Part shown: positions 23,438 through 30,170 of the stretch, one piece after another
Numbering within the stretch: position 1 is the first letter of the stretch
How the letters are laid out: each line of letters opens with the position of its first letter
Assembly (NCBI GenBank): GCA_002478885.1
Contig: DLKC01000031.1
Span: 1-41,887, forward strand
Source of the DNA: Chitinophagaceae bacterium UBA7600
GTDB taxonomy: Bacteria > Bacteroidota > Bacteroidia > Chitinophagales > Chitinophagaceae
Length of the DNA stretch: 41,887 nucleotides
Direction: 5' to 3'
Notes under the pieces: model-generated
Seen by the model: only the letters and a program-made list of their open reading frames with translations
Told to the model about the DNA's origin: nothing
Database searches by the model: none
Program-made: the position numbers and the translations under genes

Positions 23438-24777
23438 TGTGCGAGTTCTGCGATAATACTTATACGTTGAGCGACCGGCAGCGTATTCAGTTGGGCAAAG
23501 AACTGAATATAGACGGCGTTGTGGGTAAAGTCATCAGCCAACTGTTTAGCGACGGGAAAGTTGACGATGCTACTGGAAACAACCTGTTCGTTACCCACTA
23601 CGAGCCATTAAAGAAAGCAGTGGAAGAAGGGTATGGCAAACCTATTGTAAAGGTGGAGTTTGGTACGCCTAATTATGAGTTTCTGAAACAACTGCAAACA
23701 AACACTGCCACCTTTGCCATGTTCAAAAGCCATGCATCGGTAAAGGATATGGCGGCATTGTTGAAAGATCAGGATGGCAACCTTCGCAGCCGGGAAGCAT
23801 TCAAACGCGAAGCCCTGAAAGTAGATGCAAACTATCGCGGCAATAAACTGGATGCAGAATACGATACCGCAGTTCGCAGCAGCCGAATGGCAGCTAACTG
23901 GCAAAAGTACCAGGCAAGTAAAAAACTGTATCCGAACCTGAAGTACATCCGCACAAAAGCGGCGAAGCCGGATAAAGATCACCTTGCTTATGTGGGCATC
24001 ATTCGCCCGATTGATGATGCCTTCTGGAATGCACACTACCCGCCCAACCGCTGGCGATGCCAATGCAGCGTTGAACCTACCGACGAAGGCGCAACAGATA
24101 TACCCGGCAACCTGCCACCCGTACCGGCAGAGTTTGCATTTAACAGCGGCAAGACGGGGCAGGTCTTTGATATAAATAACAGCGACTACATTAAGAGCGT
24201 GCCAGCAAAGCAACAACCTGCGCTGATAAGAGATGCAGAGAAGTATGTTGACAAAGACATTTTAAAAAGCACGCCATACCAGCCTTTTTATAAAAGCAAG
24301 ACCGGCAATGAAGTTGAAGTACACCCGGCTGCATACAATAACAGCGACTTTGACACATGCGCCAAATATGCGCGGGAATTGGCGAACCTTAAAGACGGGC
24401 CAAAGAAAATACAGATACTTCCAGACCTGTACGACAAAGATTTGAGACAGCAGTTTTTGCCCGACGCAAAAGGCAACAAGAACCCGGATTACAGAATTGA
24501 CAGCAAGTTGTTTGACCTGAAAAACTTTTCAAACGATAAGCCGGGAACATCAACAATACAGAATGCAATAAAGTCGGCACACCAGCAATGTGACGGCGCT
24601 GTTTTGATTATTCCCGAAGGTTATGCCAAAGACGATGCTGTGTATAATATGATCAATCAAAAGCTTAGTTACGAGGCTTATAAAGACTTTGAACTTCACC
24701 TGAAGCTAAACGGAGCGTGGCAGAAGTTTACCTGGAATCAGTGGCAGGAATTTTATAAAGGCCGGGCAAAAAAATAA
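23437..24777 (+). CDS. MuF-type head morphogenesis protein with C-terminal nuclease-like domain
   Basis: The 446-aa protein has a MuF (gp30) core: KVEFGTPNYEFLKQLQ (72-87), YDTAVRSSRMAANWQKY (142-158), GIIRPIDDAFWNAHYPPNRWRCQCSVEP (187-214). This core is a minor head component near the portal. A separate C-terminal domain (about 290-446) includes NPDYRIDSKLFDLKN, which fits PD-(D/E)xK (P350-D351, D360, K362). TSTIQNAIKSAHQQCDGAVLII follows, as in CdiA-CT/tRNase-type toxin domains. MuF fused to polymorphic toxin domains is a known arrangement, but the nuclease call here is from motif reading only. No adjacent immunity gene is evident. Confidence 0.82.
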   Translation: MCEFCDNTYTLSDRQRIQLGKELNIDGVVGKVISQLFSDGKVDDATGNNLFVTHYEPLKKAVEEGYGKPIVKVEFGTPNYEFLKQLQTNTATFAMFKSHASVKDMAALLKDQDGNLRSREAFKREALKVDANYRGNKLDAEYDTAVRSSRMAANWQKYQASKKLYPNLKYIRTKAAKPDKDHLAYVGIIRPIDDAFWNAHYPPNRWRCQCSVEPTDEGATDIPGNLPPVPAEFAFNSGKTGQVFDINNSDYIKSVPAKQQPALIRDAEKYVDKDILKSTPYQPFYKSKTGNEVEVHPAAYNNSDFDTCAKYARELANLKDGPKKIQILPDLYDKDLRQQFLPDAKGNKNPDYRIDSKLFDLKNFSNDKPGTSTIQNAIKSAHQQCDGAVLIIPEGYAKDDAVYNMINQKLSYEAYKDFELHLKLNGAWQKFTWNQWQEFYKGRAKK

Positions 24778-24795
24778 CCCCTGATAAATCAGGGG
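24778..24795 (+). other. Hairpin after the MuF gene
   Basis: CCCCTGA pairs with TCAGGGG across a 4-nt loop, immediately after the MuF stop codon. No strong T-run follows, so it is at best a weak terminator or an mRNA-stability element. The next 95 bp up to the gpG gene hold no recognisable gene. Confidence 0.5.
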
Positions 24796-24890
24796 CTATT
24801 GTTGGTGGCGGCTCTGTTTCCGATGTGGCGTGCCGCTACTAAGTTTATGATAAGGCTTTCATTTCTTTCACAAAGATATAATGTTTTTAA

Positions 24891-25424
24891 ATGGACAATG
24901 AAAATATTCACGGGCTGGATGAACTTAACGCGAAGCTTGAAGCCGCAATTGAATATTTTGAAAAAGATGTGCCTGTTGTTATTGGTGTTGAAGCGGTGAA
25001 GCACTTTAAACAAAACTTTGAGAACGAAGGCTTCGACGGCAATAAGTGGGCGGCACGCAAAACCATACGAACCGGCAGCACCAACGGGCAGAAGATATTA
25101 GGCAAAAGCGGGGAACTGAGCGAGAGCATTGATTATAAAATTGAAGGCGGCACCATTACCATATACAGCGATAAGCCTTATGCAGAAATACACAACGAAG
25201 GCGGTATAATTACCGTTACGCCAAAAATGAAAAAGCAATTCTGGGCAATGTATTTTAATGCGAAGGAAGCCGGTGATAAGGCGCTGATGGAGCAATACAA
25301 AGGCATGGCCCTGGCAAAAGAAATAAAGATGCCAAAGCGCCAATACATCGGCGAAAGTGAACAGTTGAATGAGAACATTACAAACAAAATCGTAAGAGAC
25401 TTAACTAATATTTTAAACGGGTAA
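24891..25424 (+). CDS. Virion morphogenesis protein, Mu gpG / P2 gpS-like
   Basis: The 177-aa product matches the phage virion morphogenesis family: NFENEGFDGNKWAARKT, then ILGKSGELSESIDYKI, ITIYSDKPYAEIHNEGG and a late KEIKMPKRQYIGES. The 'YAxIHNEGG' and 'MPxRxFIG' signatures are diagnostic. In Mu gpG follows gpF, as here, and is needed for head-tail assembly. The next gene starts 1 bp after its stop. Confidence 0.88.
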   Translation: MDNENIHGLDELNAKLEAAIEYFEKDVPVVIGVEAVKHFKQNFENEGFDGNKWAARKTIRTGSTNGQKILGKSGELSESIDYKIEGGTITIYSDKPYAEIHNEGGIITVTPKMKKQFWAMYFNAKEAGDKALMEQYKGMALAKEIKMPKRQYIGESEQLNENITNKIVRDLTNILNG

Positions 25425-25425
25425 C

Positions 25426-25869
25426 ATGAACACCTATCAGCACTACAAAGGCATAAAGGCACGCATCGGCAACGCTGCACCTGTATTTTACTTCATCGGC
25501 CAATATCTTAAGAAGGCCGATCAAACCAGCTACAAGGTTCCAGCGGTGTACATCGAGATGCCAAAGAACATGCAGGTTGATTATTTCCGGCGCATCAAAA
25601 CCGTATTAAAAGCCCAGTTTAAAGTACATATCATCAACAACTGCCCGTTTAAAGACGATGCCACCAGTATGCAGGACAGCGCCCTGGCTGCACATGAAGC
25701 CTTAAAGAAACAGGTTGCAGACCTGCTACAGGGCTATGTTTTACGCGATATGGAAGACCTGCTGTTAACGCAGCAAATGATTGAAACAGGCAGCACTACT
25801 ATGCAGTATGACGGGCCGCATGTGTACAGTATCCTCACGTTTCAATGCGACTTTTACGACCGTACATAG
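25426..25869 (+). CDS. Putative tail terminator / gp37-like protein
   Basis: This 147-aa protein has an alpha/beta pattern: VPAVYIEMPKNMQVDYFRRIKTVLKAQFKVHIINN, then DSALAAHEALKKQVADLL and a C-terminal YSILTFQCDFYDRT. That layout (edge strand, helix, final strand set) suits tail-terminator or gp37 proteins, which cap the tail. The call rests on size, position after gpG and predicted fold; no firm family match. It is the last gene of the rightward operon and converges on the HTH gene at 25946. Confidence 0.55.
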   Translation: MNTYQHYKGIKARIGNAAPVFYFIGQYLKKADQTSYKVPAVYIEMPKNMQVDYFRRIKTVLKAQFKVHIINNCPFKDDATSMQDSALAAHEALKKQVADLLQGYVLRDMEDLLLTQQMIETGSTTMQYDGPHVYSILTFQCDFYDRT

Positions 25870-25945
25870 GGTGCAAAAGGGTAATTTTATCCGGCTTATC
25901 TGGGGTAGTTTGTGGGTGTTTATTTGCCCGGCTTGTGTGCAATTA

Positions 25946-26185
25946 TCAGGCTGCTGTTGCGTCGCACACTTGTGCTTTTTGCCTGCTTATCGTTCGTGGG
26001 TCTGGAACGGTTTGGTCATCCTGCCTTATGATCTTGGTAACAGTTACTATCGACAAAAAAAACTCCTCTGCAACCATTTCGAGAATAGCATCGGTGCGCC
26101 ATTTAGGGTTTCGCTTGCAGTGATACCTGAAGCGCTGTAAAATAAAGATGTTGCGTCTTTGTAAGATTGCTGCGTCTCTTGGCAT
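25946..26185 (-). CDS. Small HTH protein, candidate late-gene activator
   Basis: I chose the ATG at 26185 (79 aa, MPRDAAILQRRNIFILQRFR) because a Bacteroidota-type promoter lies just upstream. The sequence has a basic helix (YHCKRNPKWRTDAILEMVAEEF) then a likely recognition unit (FFLSIVTVTKIIRQDD), as in sigma-4 or transposase-like HTH proteins. It is separated from the early operon by a strong terminator and so is transcribed independently, like Mor/C in Mu. The final residues (VCDATAA) are encoded by a dispersed TTGCGTCGCAC repeat. The activator role is inference; a repressor or unrelated function is possible. Confidence 0.6.
   Translation of the reverse strand: MPRDAAILQRRNIFILQRFRYHCKRNPKWRTDAILEMVAEEFFLSIVTVTKIIRQDDQTVPDPRTISRQKAQVCDATAA
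25956..25973. repeat. Dispersed repeat copy (GTTGCGTCGCACACTTGT)
   Basis: Forms the last codons of the small HTH gene. Same family as 21411-21432. Confidence 0.7.
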
Positions 26186-26203
26186 ATTGTAGTGGAGAAG
26201 CAA

Positions 26204-26234
26204 CGAATATAAATGACTGTTTGAAATAAACAAA
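26204..26234 (-). promoter_or_regulatory. Candidate promoter for the HTH gene
   Basis: On the minus strand TTTG (26234-26231), 19 bp, then TATATTCG (26211-26204) matches the Bacteroidota consensus TTTG-N19-21-TAnnTTTG in all but one defined position. The start codon at 26185 is about 19 bp downstream. The -33 box overlaps the T-run of the early terminator. Confidence 0.6.
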
Positions 26235-26260
26235 AAAAGCCACCGCATTACTGCGATGGC
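26232..26260 (-). terminator. Intrinsic terminator of the leftward early operon
   Basis: On the minus strand GCCATCGCA pairs with TGCGGTGGC (one G-T pair), followed by TTTTTTTG. It lies after the last early gene (stop at 26285). Confidence 0.85.
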
Positions 26261-26284
26261 AGGGCGCTCATTTCCCTTTTTATT

Positions 26285-26491
26285 TTACTCAACGTTTAAT
26301 ATAGGTACCTCTTGCATTTTTAAAAACAGGTTTCGCAACCTGCGTATCACGTACAAGTGCGTAACCATATTAGGTGGTATATCATCGCTGTTAATAAAGG
26401 CAAACCGGGCATATTCAGATTCAACCTGGTCAAGAGCAACGGCAACTTCACCGGCAGGTATTTCGCTGGTGAGTTCTGTAATGTCTATCAT
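26285..26491 (-). CDS. Small acidic protein, paralogous to the product of 27854-28042
   Basis: The 68-aa protein (MIDITELTSEIPAGEVAVAL...) contains ALDQVESEYARFAFINSDD and then IPPNMVTHLYVIRRLRNLF. The pattern ALDxVxxxYxxx..., PP, and a C-terminal I-x-x-L/R-R helix recurs in the 62-aa protein at 27854-28042 (TLDDVLIDYS, PPQEAVENIRKLKRIRD). It overlaps the antirepressor stop by 4 bp, so the two are translated together. Function is unknown; size and context suggest a regulator or anti-repressor partner. Confidence 0.6.
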   Translation of the reverse strand: MIDITELTSEIPAGEVAVALDQVESEYARFAFINSDDIPPNMVTHLYVIRRLRNLFLKMQEVPILNVE

Positions 26492-27111
26492 ATGCTACCT
26501 CCTTCTCCAAAGTTCAACGCTAATACCGGTTGCATGCTTTTTATTACAACCCGGTTAGCAACAACCTGTTTTTGATGGTAAAGATGAAGCGTAAACTCCT
26601 CGGTAATGTATAGCAGGTTACCAATCTCAACAAAGTGGCCGGGGTAGCGGCTGCGCCGGTCGCTGGTGCTGCTCTTGGTGCTGTATCCTATGCGGTTAAG
26701 CATTTCTTTGTAGGGAAAAAGCCTCCTGTTGTTTATTTTATGCGGCTTTATACCCGTAAAAAGGGTGTTTACCTTTGGCAGTTGGGGCAGGTTAATACCC
26801 CGTAACTCCTTTTCTTTGGCTATAAAGTAGCGACGCACCTGCCTGCCAACTTCGTTACGCTCTAACATGGCAAGCTCTTTAGCCATGTCGAGAGTAAGTA
26901 GAAATACTGTTACTGGCTTGGTCTTAGATTTTTCCAAAGTTGGAAAATAATCCTCCCCTTGTTTGAAGTGATAATCTTCAATTCGTCTTTTAATCCAATT
27001 AACAAAGATGGTTCCGACCTTTAGTCGTTGATGTAGTAATCTGGCATCAACTAAAGCAGTGTTGTCTTGAACTACGATAGGAAGTAGCTCTGCGTGTTGA
27101 ACGTTTGGCAT
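26488..27111 (-). CDS. AntA/AntB-type antirepressor
   Basis: In this 207-aa product, residues about 10-105 form an AntA/AntB domain: LPIVVQDNTALVDARLLHQR, GTIFVNWIKRRIEDYHFKQGEDYFP, then TLDMAKELAMLERNEVGRQVRRYFI. The C-terminal part contains RRLFPYKEMLNRIGYSTKSS and YPGHFVEIGNLLYITEEFT and is probably the effector domain. Antirepressors inactivate the prophage repressor or cross-induce others. The start codon lies inside an inverted-repeat arm (27095-27110), which suggests translational or autogenous control. It lies near the end of the early operon. Confidence 0.85.
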   Translation of the reverse strand: MPNVQHAELLPIVVQDNTALVDARLLHQRLKVGTIFVNWIKRRIEDYHFKQGEDYFPTLEKSKTKPVTVFLLTLDMAKELAMLERNEVGRQVRRYFIAKEKELRGINLPQLPKVNTLFTGIKPHKINNRRLFPYKEMLNRIGYSTKSSTSDRRSRYPGHFVEIGNLLYITEEFTLHLYHQKQVVANRVVIKSMQPVLALNFGEGGSI

Positions 27112-27255
27112 GTTCTAAAATATTAAGGTCTTTTACTCCGGGTGCCAAACGTTCAACACAGTTAAGTGAAGATGTCAAGGGGTTGGTTACCCTTTCCCGG
27201 AGCAAAAGACCGTTGATAAATTGAATTTGAATTGTCATATATTGAACGTTTGGCA
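27095..27255. promoter_or_regulatory. Overlapping, mutually exclusive inverted repeats before the antirepressor
   Basis: Arm A (27095-27110, TGTTGAACGTTTGGCA) is a perfect 16-bp inverted repeat of A' (27143-27158). A third copy A'' (27242-27255, 14 bp) has the same orientation as A. Arm B (27127-27142, GGTCTTTTACTCCGGG) pairs with B' (27196-27211) with one mismatch. B lies between A and A', and A' lies between B and B'. The A-A' and B-B' stems therefore cannot both form. The antirepressor start is inside A. It is attenuator-like or a cluster of operator sites. Confidence 0.75.
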
Positions 27256-27279
27256 ATTCAAAAGTAATGAAATTATTTA

Positions 27280-27810
27280 TTACAAAACATTTTTGAAGGT
27301 TTCCGGTTTTCCAGGATTAAATCTGAAATGTTCATTTGGTAATGGAAGATTATCGGGAATAAGTGTAACAGGCTCCTCCGATACTGCCCACCTACATTCA
27401 CATCCAAAATCATTGGGGGGTATATGCATATCCCAAAAGGCGTCTTCTATCGGCCTGACAATACCGTAATACTTCTTATGACTTTCGCTTGGATTGGCAG
27501 AAAACGATGCTTGGTATTTGATGTTTGGATAAAGTTTTTTTGTAGTTAAAGCTTTTTTGAAATTTGAAGCAGTTCTTGCAAGCCTAAGTGCAGCGTTAAA
27601 ATATTGCTCTAATGCTTCTGCCTGTTTTGGGTAATTTCCTGTCACTGCAAAACAAAATTTATAAAAAGGAATTACTTCGCTTTTCTCGTTTACGATTTTA
27701 CTGACTATTTCCTTTGAATTGCCATACCCATTAAAGAGATTTTCAATTGTTGGATTATTCAACAATTCATATAAAAAATCATAATTGGGTGTGCCGAATT
27801 CGAATTTCAT
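27280..27810 (-). CDS. Stand-alone MuF-domain protein (paralogue of the head protein)
   Basis: The ATG at 27810 gives 176 aa beginning MKFEFGTPNYDFLYELLNNP. It aligns across its length with residues about 73-245 of the virion MuF protein (23437-24777): FGTPNYxFL, the ALRLARTASNFKKALTTKKLYPNIKY block, GIVRPIEDAFWDMHIPP and CECRWAVSEEP. It lacks the portal-side N-terminus and the nuclease-like C-terminus. It is transcribed with the early genes, on the opposite strand to the head operon. It could interfere with another phage's head assembly, be a remnant of an accessory module, or have been recruited to regulation. Identity is firm, function unknown. Confidence 0.8.
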   Translation of the reverse strand: MKFEFGTPNYDFLYELLNNPTIENLFNGYGNSKEIVSKIVNEKSEVIPFYKFCFAVTGNYPKQAEALEQYFNAALRLARTASNFKKALTTKKLYPNIKYQASFSANPSESHKKYYGIVRPIEDAFWDMHIPPNDFGCECRWAVSEEPVTLIPDNLPLPNEHFRFNPGKPETFKNVL

Positions 27811-27853
27811 AAACTTACACAAGGGATATATGCTGAACACGATTTTCCTGCAC

Positions 27854-28042
27854 TTACGCGGCAGGCCGGTCGTTGTCGCGCATCTTGTCACGGATGCGCT
27901 TCAGCTTTCGGATGTTCTCAACCGCTTCTTGCGGTGGTTGGCTTTGAATGTCTAACACACAGGCGATTGAATAATCAATCAAGACATCGTCCAGCGTTTG
28001 GGCGATGACATCGTTCGGAAGTTCATCGATCGTTGTTTTCAT
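27854..28042 (-). CDS. Small protein paralogous to the product of 26285-26491
   Basis: The 62-aa protein (MKTTIDELPNDVIAQTLDDV...) reads TLDDVLIDYSIACVLDIQSQ then PPQEAVENIRKLKRIRDKM. A TTG at 28048 is a less likely start. The same layout appears in the 68-aa protein at 26285. Each precedes or follows a larger accessory gene (MuF paralogue here, antirepressor there). Function is unknown. Confidence 0.6.
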   Translation of the reverse strand: MKTTIDELPNDVIAQTLDDVLIDYSIACVLDIQSQPPQEAVENIRKLKRIRDKMRDNDRPAA

Positions 28043-28094
28043 TTGCAAAATGGGGTTTGTTCGTTTACAATATTAACGATCGGCTTTGTGAAAA

Positions 28095-28517
28095 CTAAAC
28101 TTTTTTAAGCAGGCTGTTATAAACTTGTTGAAACTGGCTAACCAGCTTTGGAAGCTCCTTGTTGCTGTAGTCGTTCAAGGGCTTTTTCAGGTAACTTCGG
28201 GAGATGCAGAATTTATTTACACTCTCCATATTTATAGCGCCGGTGTCGTGCTCCCAACGCAGTTTATGACAAATGGCCAGTATCTTCCGGCGCATGTGGT
28301 TAGCAGCCTTGTATTCATCATTGGTAACTGTAGCAGACAGGTAATTGATCATCTCCTGTGCTTCGGTGGCCAGCATCTCACTGCTGTGCTCTGTGCGGCC
28401 ATCGGTAAAGCCGTTCACCAGGTCAGGCTTGTTAGCCATCATTCCCGCCTTGTGCAGCAGGCTGTGCAGTATTCTGTTCTGCTGTATATTTATCATCATG
28501 TTGTTATCTCCATTCAT
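28095..28517 (-). CDS. GemA/gp16-like regulatory protein (DUF1018 type)
   Basis: Starting at 28517 gives 140 aa; a second ATG pair at about 28500 is also possible. The sequence carries MRRKILAICHKLRWEHDTGAINMESVNKFC and YLKKPLNDYSNKELPKLVSQFQQVY. That is the gp16/GemA pattern ('rkixaichkLgW...ixxfcxxxxxxxxLxxlsxxelxxLixxle'). In Mu gp16 affects gene expression and DNA supercoiling at the end of the early region. The position here is similar. Overlap of 14 bp with the upstream gene. Confidence 0.8.
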   Translation of the reverse strand: MNGDNNMMINIQQNRILHSLLHKAGMMANKPDLVNGFTDGRTEHSSEMLATEAQEMINYLSATVTNDEYKAANHMRRKILAICHKLRWEHDTGAINMESVNKFCISRSYLKKPLNDYSNKELPKLVSQFQQVYNSLLKKV

Positions 28518-28929
28518 TTTCCCACGCCTCATTACGCAGGTAGTTTTCAGGGTCAAGCTTTTCGCGGTTGCCCTTGTATGCCAGGAAACGGTCATACTTA
28601 ACAATGCCCATGAGCGCGGCCAGCTTTTTTGGCTTGCTTAACTTATCCCATATAGGTAAGCAGCGCTTCTTGTTTATCTTCTTGTTGTACTTTTCCCAGA
28701 ACATTTCAAAGTTCACTTCGTAGTCTGCTTCCACAATAGTGGCCTTTGATTTTTTAAAGGCGCTTTCAAGCAGATCGACCTGCGCAGGTACAACATGTTT
28801 GAACTGATCAACCAGGTAGCCGGTCATGTTCGTTTGTGAAATATCAATTACCGACAATACTCCGGCTGTATTAAATACGATCTCTGCGGAGCCGGTAAAC
28901 GATGGTGATGTGATAATAAATTTTCGCAT
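28504..28929 (-). CDS. DnaT/replication-initiator-like C-terminal domain protein
   Basis: With the ATG at 28929 the protein is 141 aa (MRKFIITSPSFTGSAEIVFN). The N-terminal half is beta-rich. The C-terminal half contains FEMFWEKYNKKINKKRCLPIWDKL and PENYLRNEAWENEWR, the 'FWxxYPKKxxKxxAxxxWxkL ... xxFLNxExWxDEW' motif found in helicase-loader and DnaT-like phage proteins. It may help recruit host replication proteins during replicative transposition. Other Bacteroidota Mu-like phages, as I recall, carry similar proteins here. Confidence 0.65.
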   Translation of the reverse strand: MRKFIITSPSFTGSAEIVFNTAGVLSVIDISQTNMTGYLVDQFKHVVPAQVDLLESAFKKSKATIVEADYEVNFEMFWEKYNKKINKKRCLPIWDKLSKPKKLAALMGIVKYDRFLAYKGNREKLDPENYLRNEAWENEWR

Positions 28930-28991
28930 GAGTAATTTTTTGGAGTTGTAACAATGCATTGGCGCAATTAAAACGTGCGCCAATGCTTCCG

Positions 28992-29258
28992 TTACCCGTA
29001 TTTCTTTTGCAGTGCCAGGTAACCTGTGTTGCTGTTTTCAGCTGGTGGCCGTTCGTCTTTTATTTCTTCTTGAGGTGCTTCCGCTTGCGCAGCTTTAATG
29101 CGCTCCCGAATAATCACATCTATTATGTGGCCCACCTGGTGGCCGTTGCGGTTAAGCAGACCTTTAAATTCATCAAAGGAATAATCCTTGTAATGGTCAC
29201 GCACGAACTGAAAATCATCATCTGTGTAAGGCCGCGATGGCACTTTCGTTTGGCTCAT
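28992..29258 (-). CDS. Small early protein with HTH-like N-terminus
   Basis: The ATG at 29258 (88 aa, MSQTKVPSRPYTDDDFQFVR) is used. Residues 10-60 (YTDDDFQFVRDHYKDYSFDE, then FKGLLNRNGHQVGHIIDVIIRERI) look like a SANT/Myb-type or HTH fold ('ytxxdxxxixxxyxxxsxxelaxxLgrtxxxvxxxi'). The C-terminus is acidic and disordered. It overlaps the next upstream gene by 41 bp. A regulatory DNA-binding role is possible. Confidence 0.55.
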   Translation of the reverse strand: MSQTKVPSRPYTDDDFQFVRDHYKDYSFDEFKGLLNRNGHQVGHIIDVIIRERIKAAQAEAPQEEIKDERPPAENSNTGYLALQKKYG

Positions 29259-29484
29259 GTAAAAAGTTTTTAGTGATGTTAGTAGCACGCACTGTTTCTT
29301 CAAGGTGCGCTTTAAATTCTTCTCTTGTGCATGGGCGGCAATGTCTTTCGCAAATTTCTAAGTGGTATTTGTTAGTGCCTGAAGCAATCGTTCTTTCGTA
29401 CATGAATTCCCTGCTGGTAATGAACATGCCGCTATCGTCAACAGCAGTAAATGCAGTAGCACCAAGTTGGAAATAGTGTATCAT
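29218..29484 (-). CDS. Small early protein of unknown function
   Basis: An 88-aa protein (MIHYFQLGATAFTAVDDSGM...) with two nearby cysteines in ICERHCRPCTREEF, perhaps a metal site (C-x3-C-x2-C). It overlaps both neighbours (4 bp upstream, 41 bp downstream). No family is recognised. Confidence 0.55.
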   Translation of the reverse strand: MIHYFQLGATAFTAVDDSGMFITSREFMYERTIASGTNKYHLEICERHCRPCTREEFKAHLEETVRATNITKNFLHEPNESAIAALHR

Positions 29485-29771
29485 GACTCTTTTCTTTTTT
29501 TGATAAGCTTTAAGTAATTAGGCTTTACACGGAACACTGTGATAAGCCGGTTGCTGGAAAATACAAATACATGTTCGCTGTATATCGCGGGGTAAGTGTC
29601 TGGCTTTTGCGTCGCAAGCTCCTGCAAGTGTTTATTCAGAGCGCCCTTTGTTTCTTCCATGCCCACACCGTAGCAGTATGCCTGGGCGGCGATCTTCTTG
29701 AAAGCACCGGCTGCAAGACCCATTCTTTCTTTTCCCCTTTCGTAGGCGTGTTTGGTGATTATTAGGTTCAT
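29481..29771 (-). CDS. Small early protein, RelE/DUF4258-like fold possible
   Basis: The 96-aa product begins MNLIITKHAYERGKERMGL and ends VFSSNRLITVFRVKPNYLKLIKKRKES. The 'ITKHAxxRxxERxGL' start and a terminal strand-rich part with a basic tail recall RelE-superfamily or DUF4258-type proteins. It overlaps neighbours on both sides by 4 bp. No partner antitoxin is obvious, so a toxin role is speculative. Confidence 0.55.
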   Translation of the reverse strand: MNLIITKHAYERGKERMGLAAGAFKKIAAQAYCYGVGMEETKGALNKHLQELATQKPDTYPAIYSEHVFVFSSNRLITVFRVKPNYLKLIKKRKES

Positions 29772-30169
29772 AATTTAAACATCTCCTGTTGTAGTGTTGT
29801 CAATTTCTCTCTCGGCCTTATATACCCGTTCCTGAGTGCCTTGTTGAGTATTTCATCAAAGCCACTTTCGCGGTGTTTTGCTGCTTTTAGCCGGTTGTTA
29901 GTCGGCTGCAAGAAGTAATCTTTCTGCGCTTCCCGCATATCGTAGCCTGTTTGCATAATGCCTGCAAGCCAGGTCTTTTGAACGAGCATTTGATGTTCTG
30001 CAACACTCTCCTGGAAACACACGAATTTAAGTGTTTCGCTTTCGCTGTAGTACAATGCCTGGGCTGGCTGGTTGAGGAAGTTTAGCGGCATATCGTCGGG
30101 GTATTGTTCGATCATCTTTCTTATTTCCCCGACCGTTCGGGGAATACCGATCTCCGTTATTTGGTTCAT
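29768..30169 (-). CDS. Early protein of unknown function
   Basis: A 133-aa, mainly helical protein (GEIRKMIEQYPDDMPLNFLNQPAQALYYSE..., ending GYIRPREKLTTLQQEMFKL). The first third (TVGEIRKMIEQYPDDMPLNF) is a recurring phage pattern ('tvgelikxLxxxpdDxpv'). The rest is charged. It is separated from the upstream gene by 1 bp. Confidence 0.55.
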   Translation of the reverse strand: MNQITEIGIPRTVGEIRKMIEQYPDDMPLNFLNQPAQALYYSESETLKFVCFQESVAEHQMLVQKTWLAGIMQTGYDMREAQKDYFLQPTNNRLKAAKHRESGFDEILNKALRNGYIRPREKLTTLQQEMFKL

Positions 30170-30170
30170 G

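Noticed and set aside
23608..24216. 202-codon minus-strand ORF opposite the MuF gene
   Set aside because: Antisense shadow of the MuF core; Cys- and Ile-rich translation without domain character.
27047..27256. 69-codon minus-strand ORF beginning MPNVQYM upstream of the antirepressor
   Set aside because: Its start resembles the antirepressor start only because both lie in copies of the same inverted repeat; it needs a TTG start and ends in the antirepressor's out-of-frame sequence. A short leader peptide is still possible but unsupported.
29481..29771. Toxin-antitoxin pair at the 96-aa gene
   Set aside because: The RelE-like resemblance is weak and neither neighbour looks like an antitoxin; kept only as a possible fold note.
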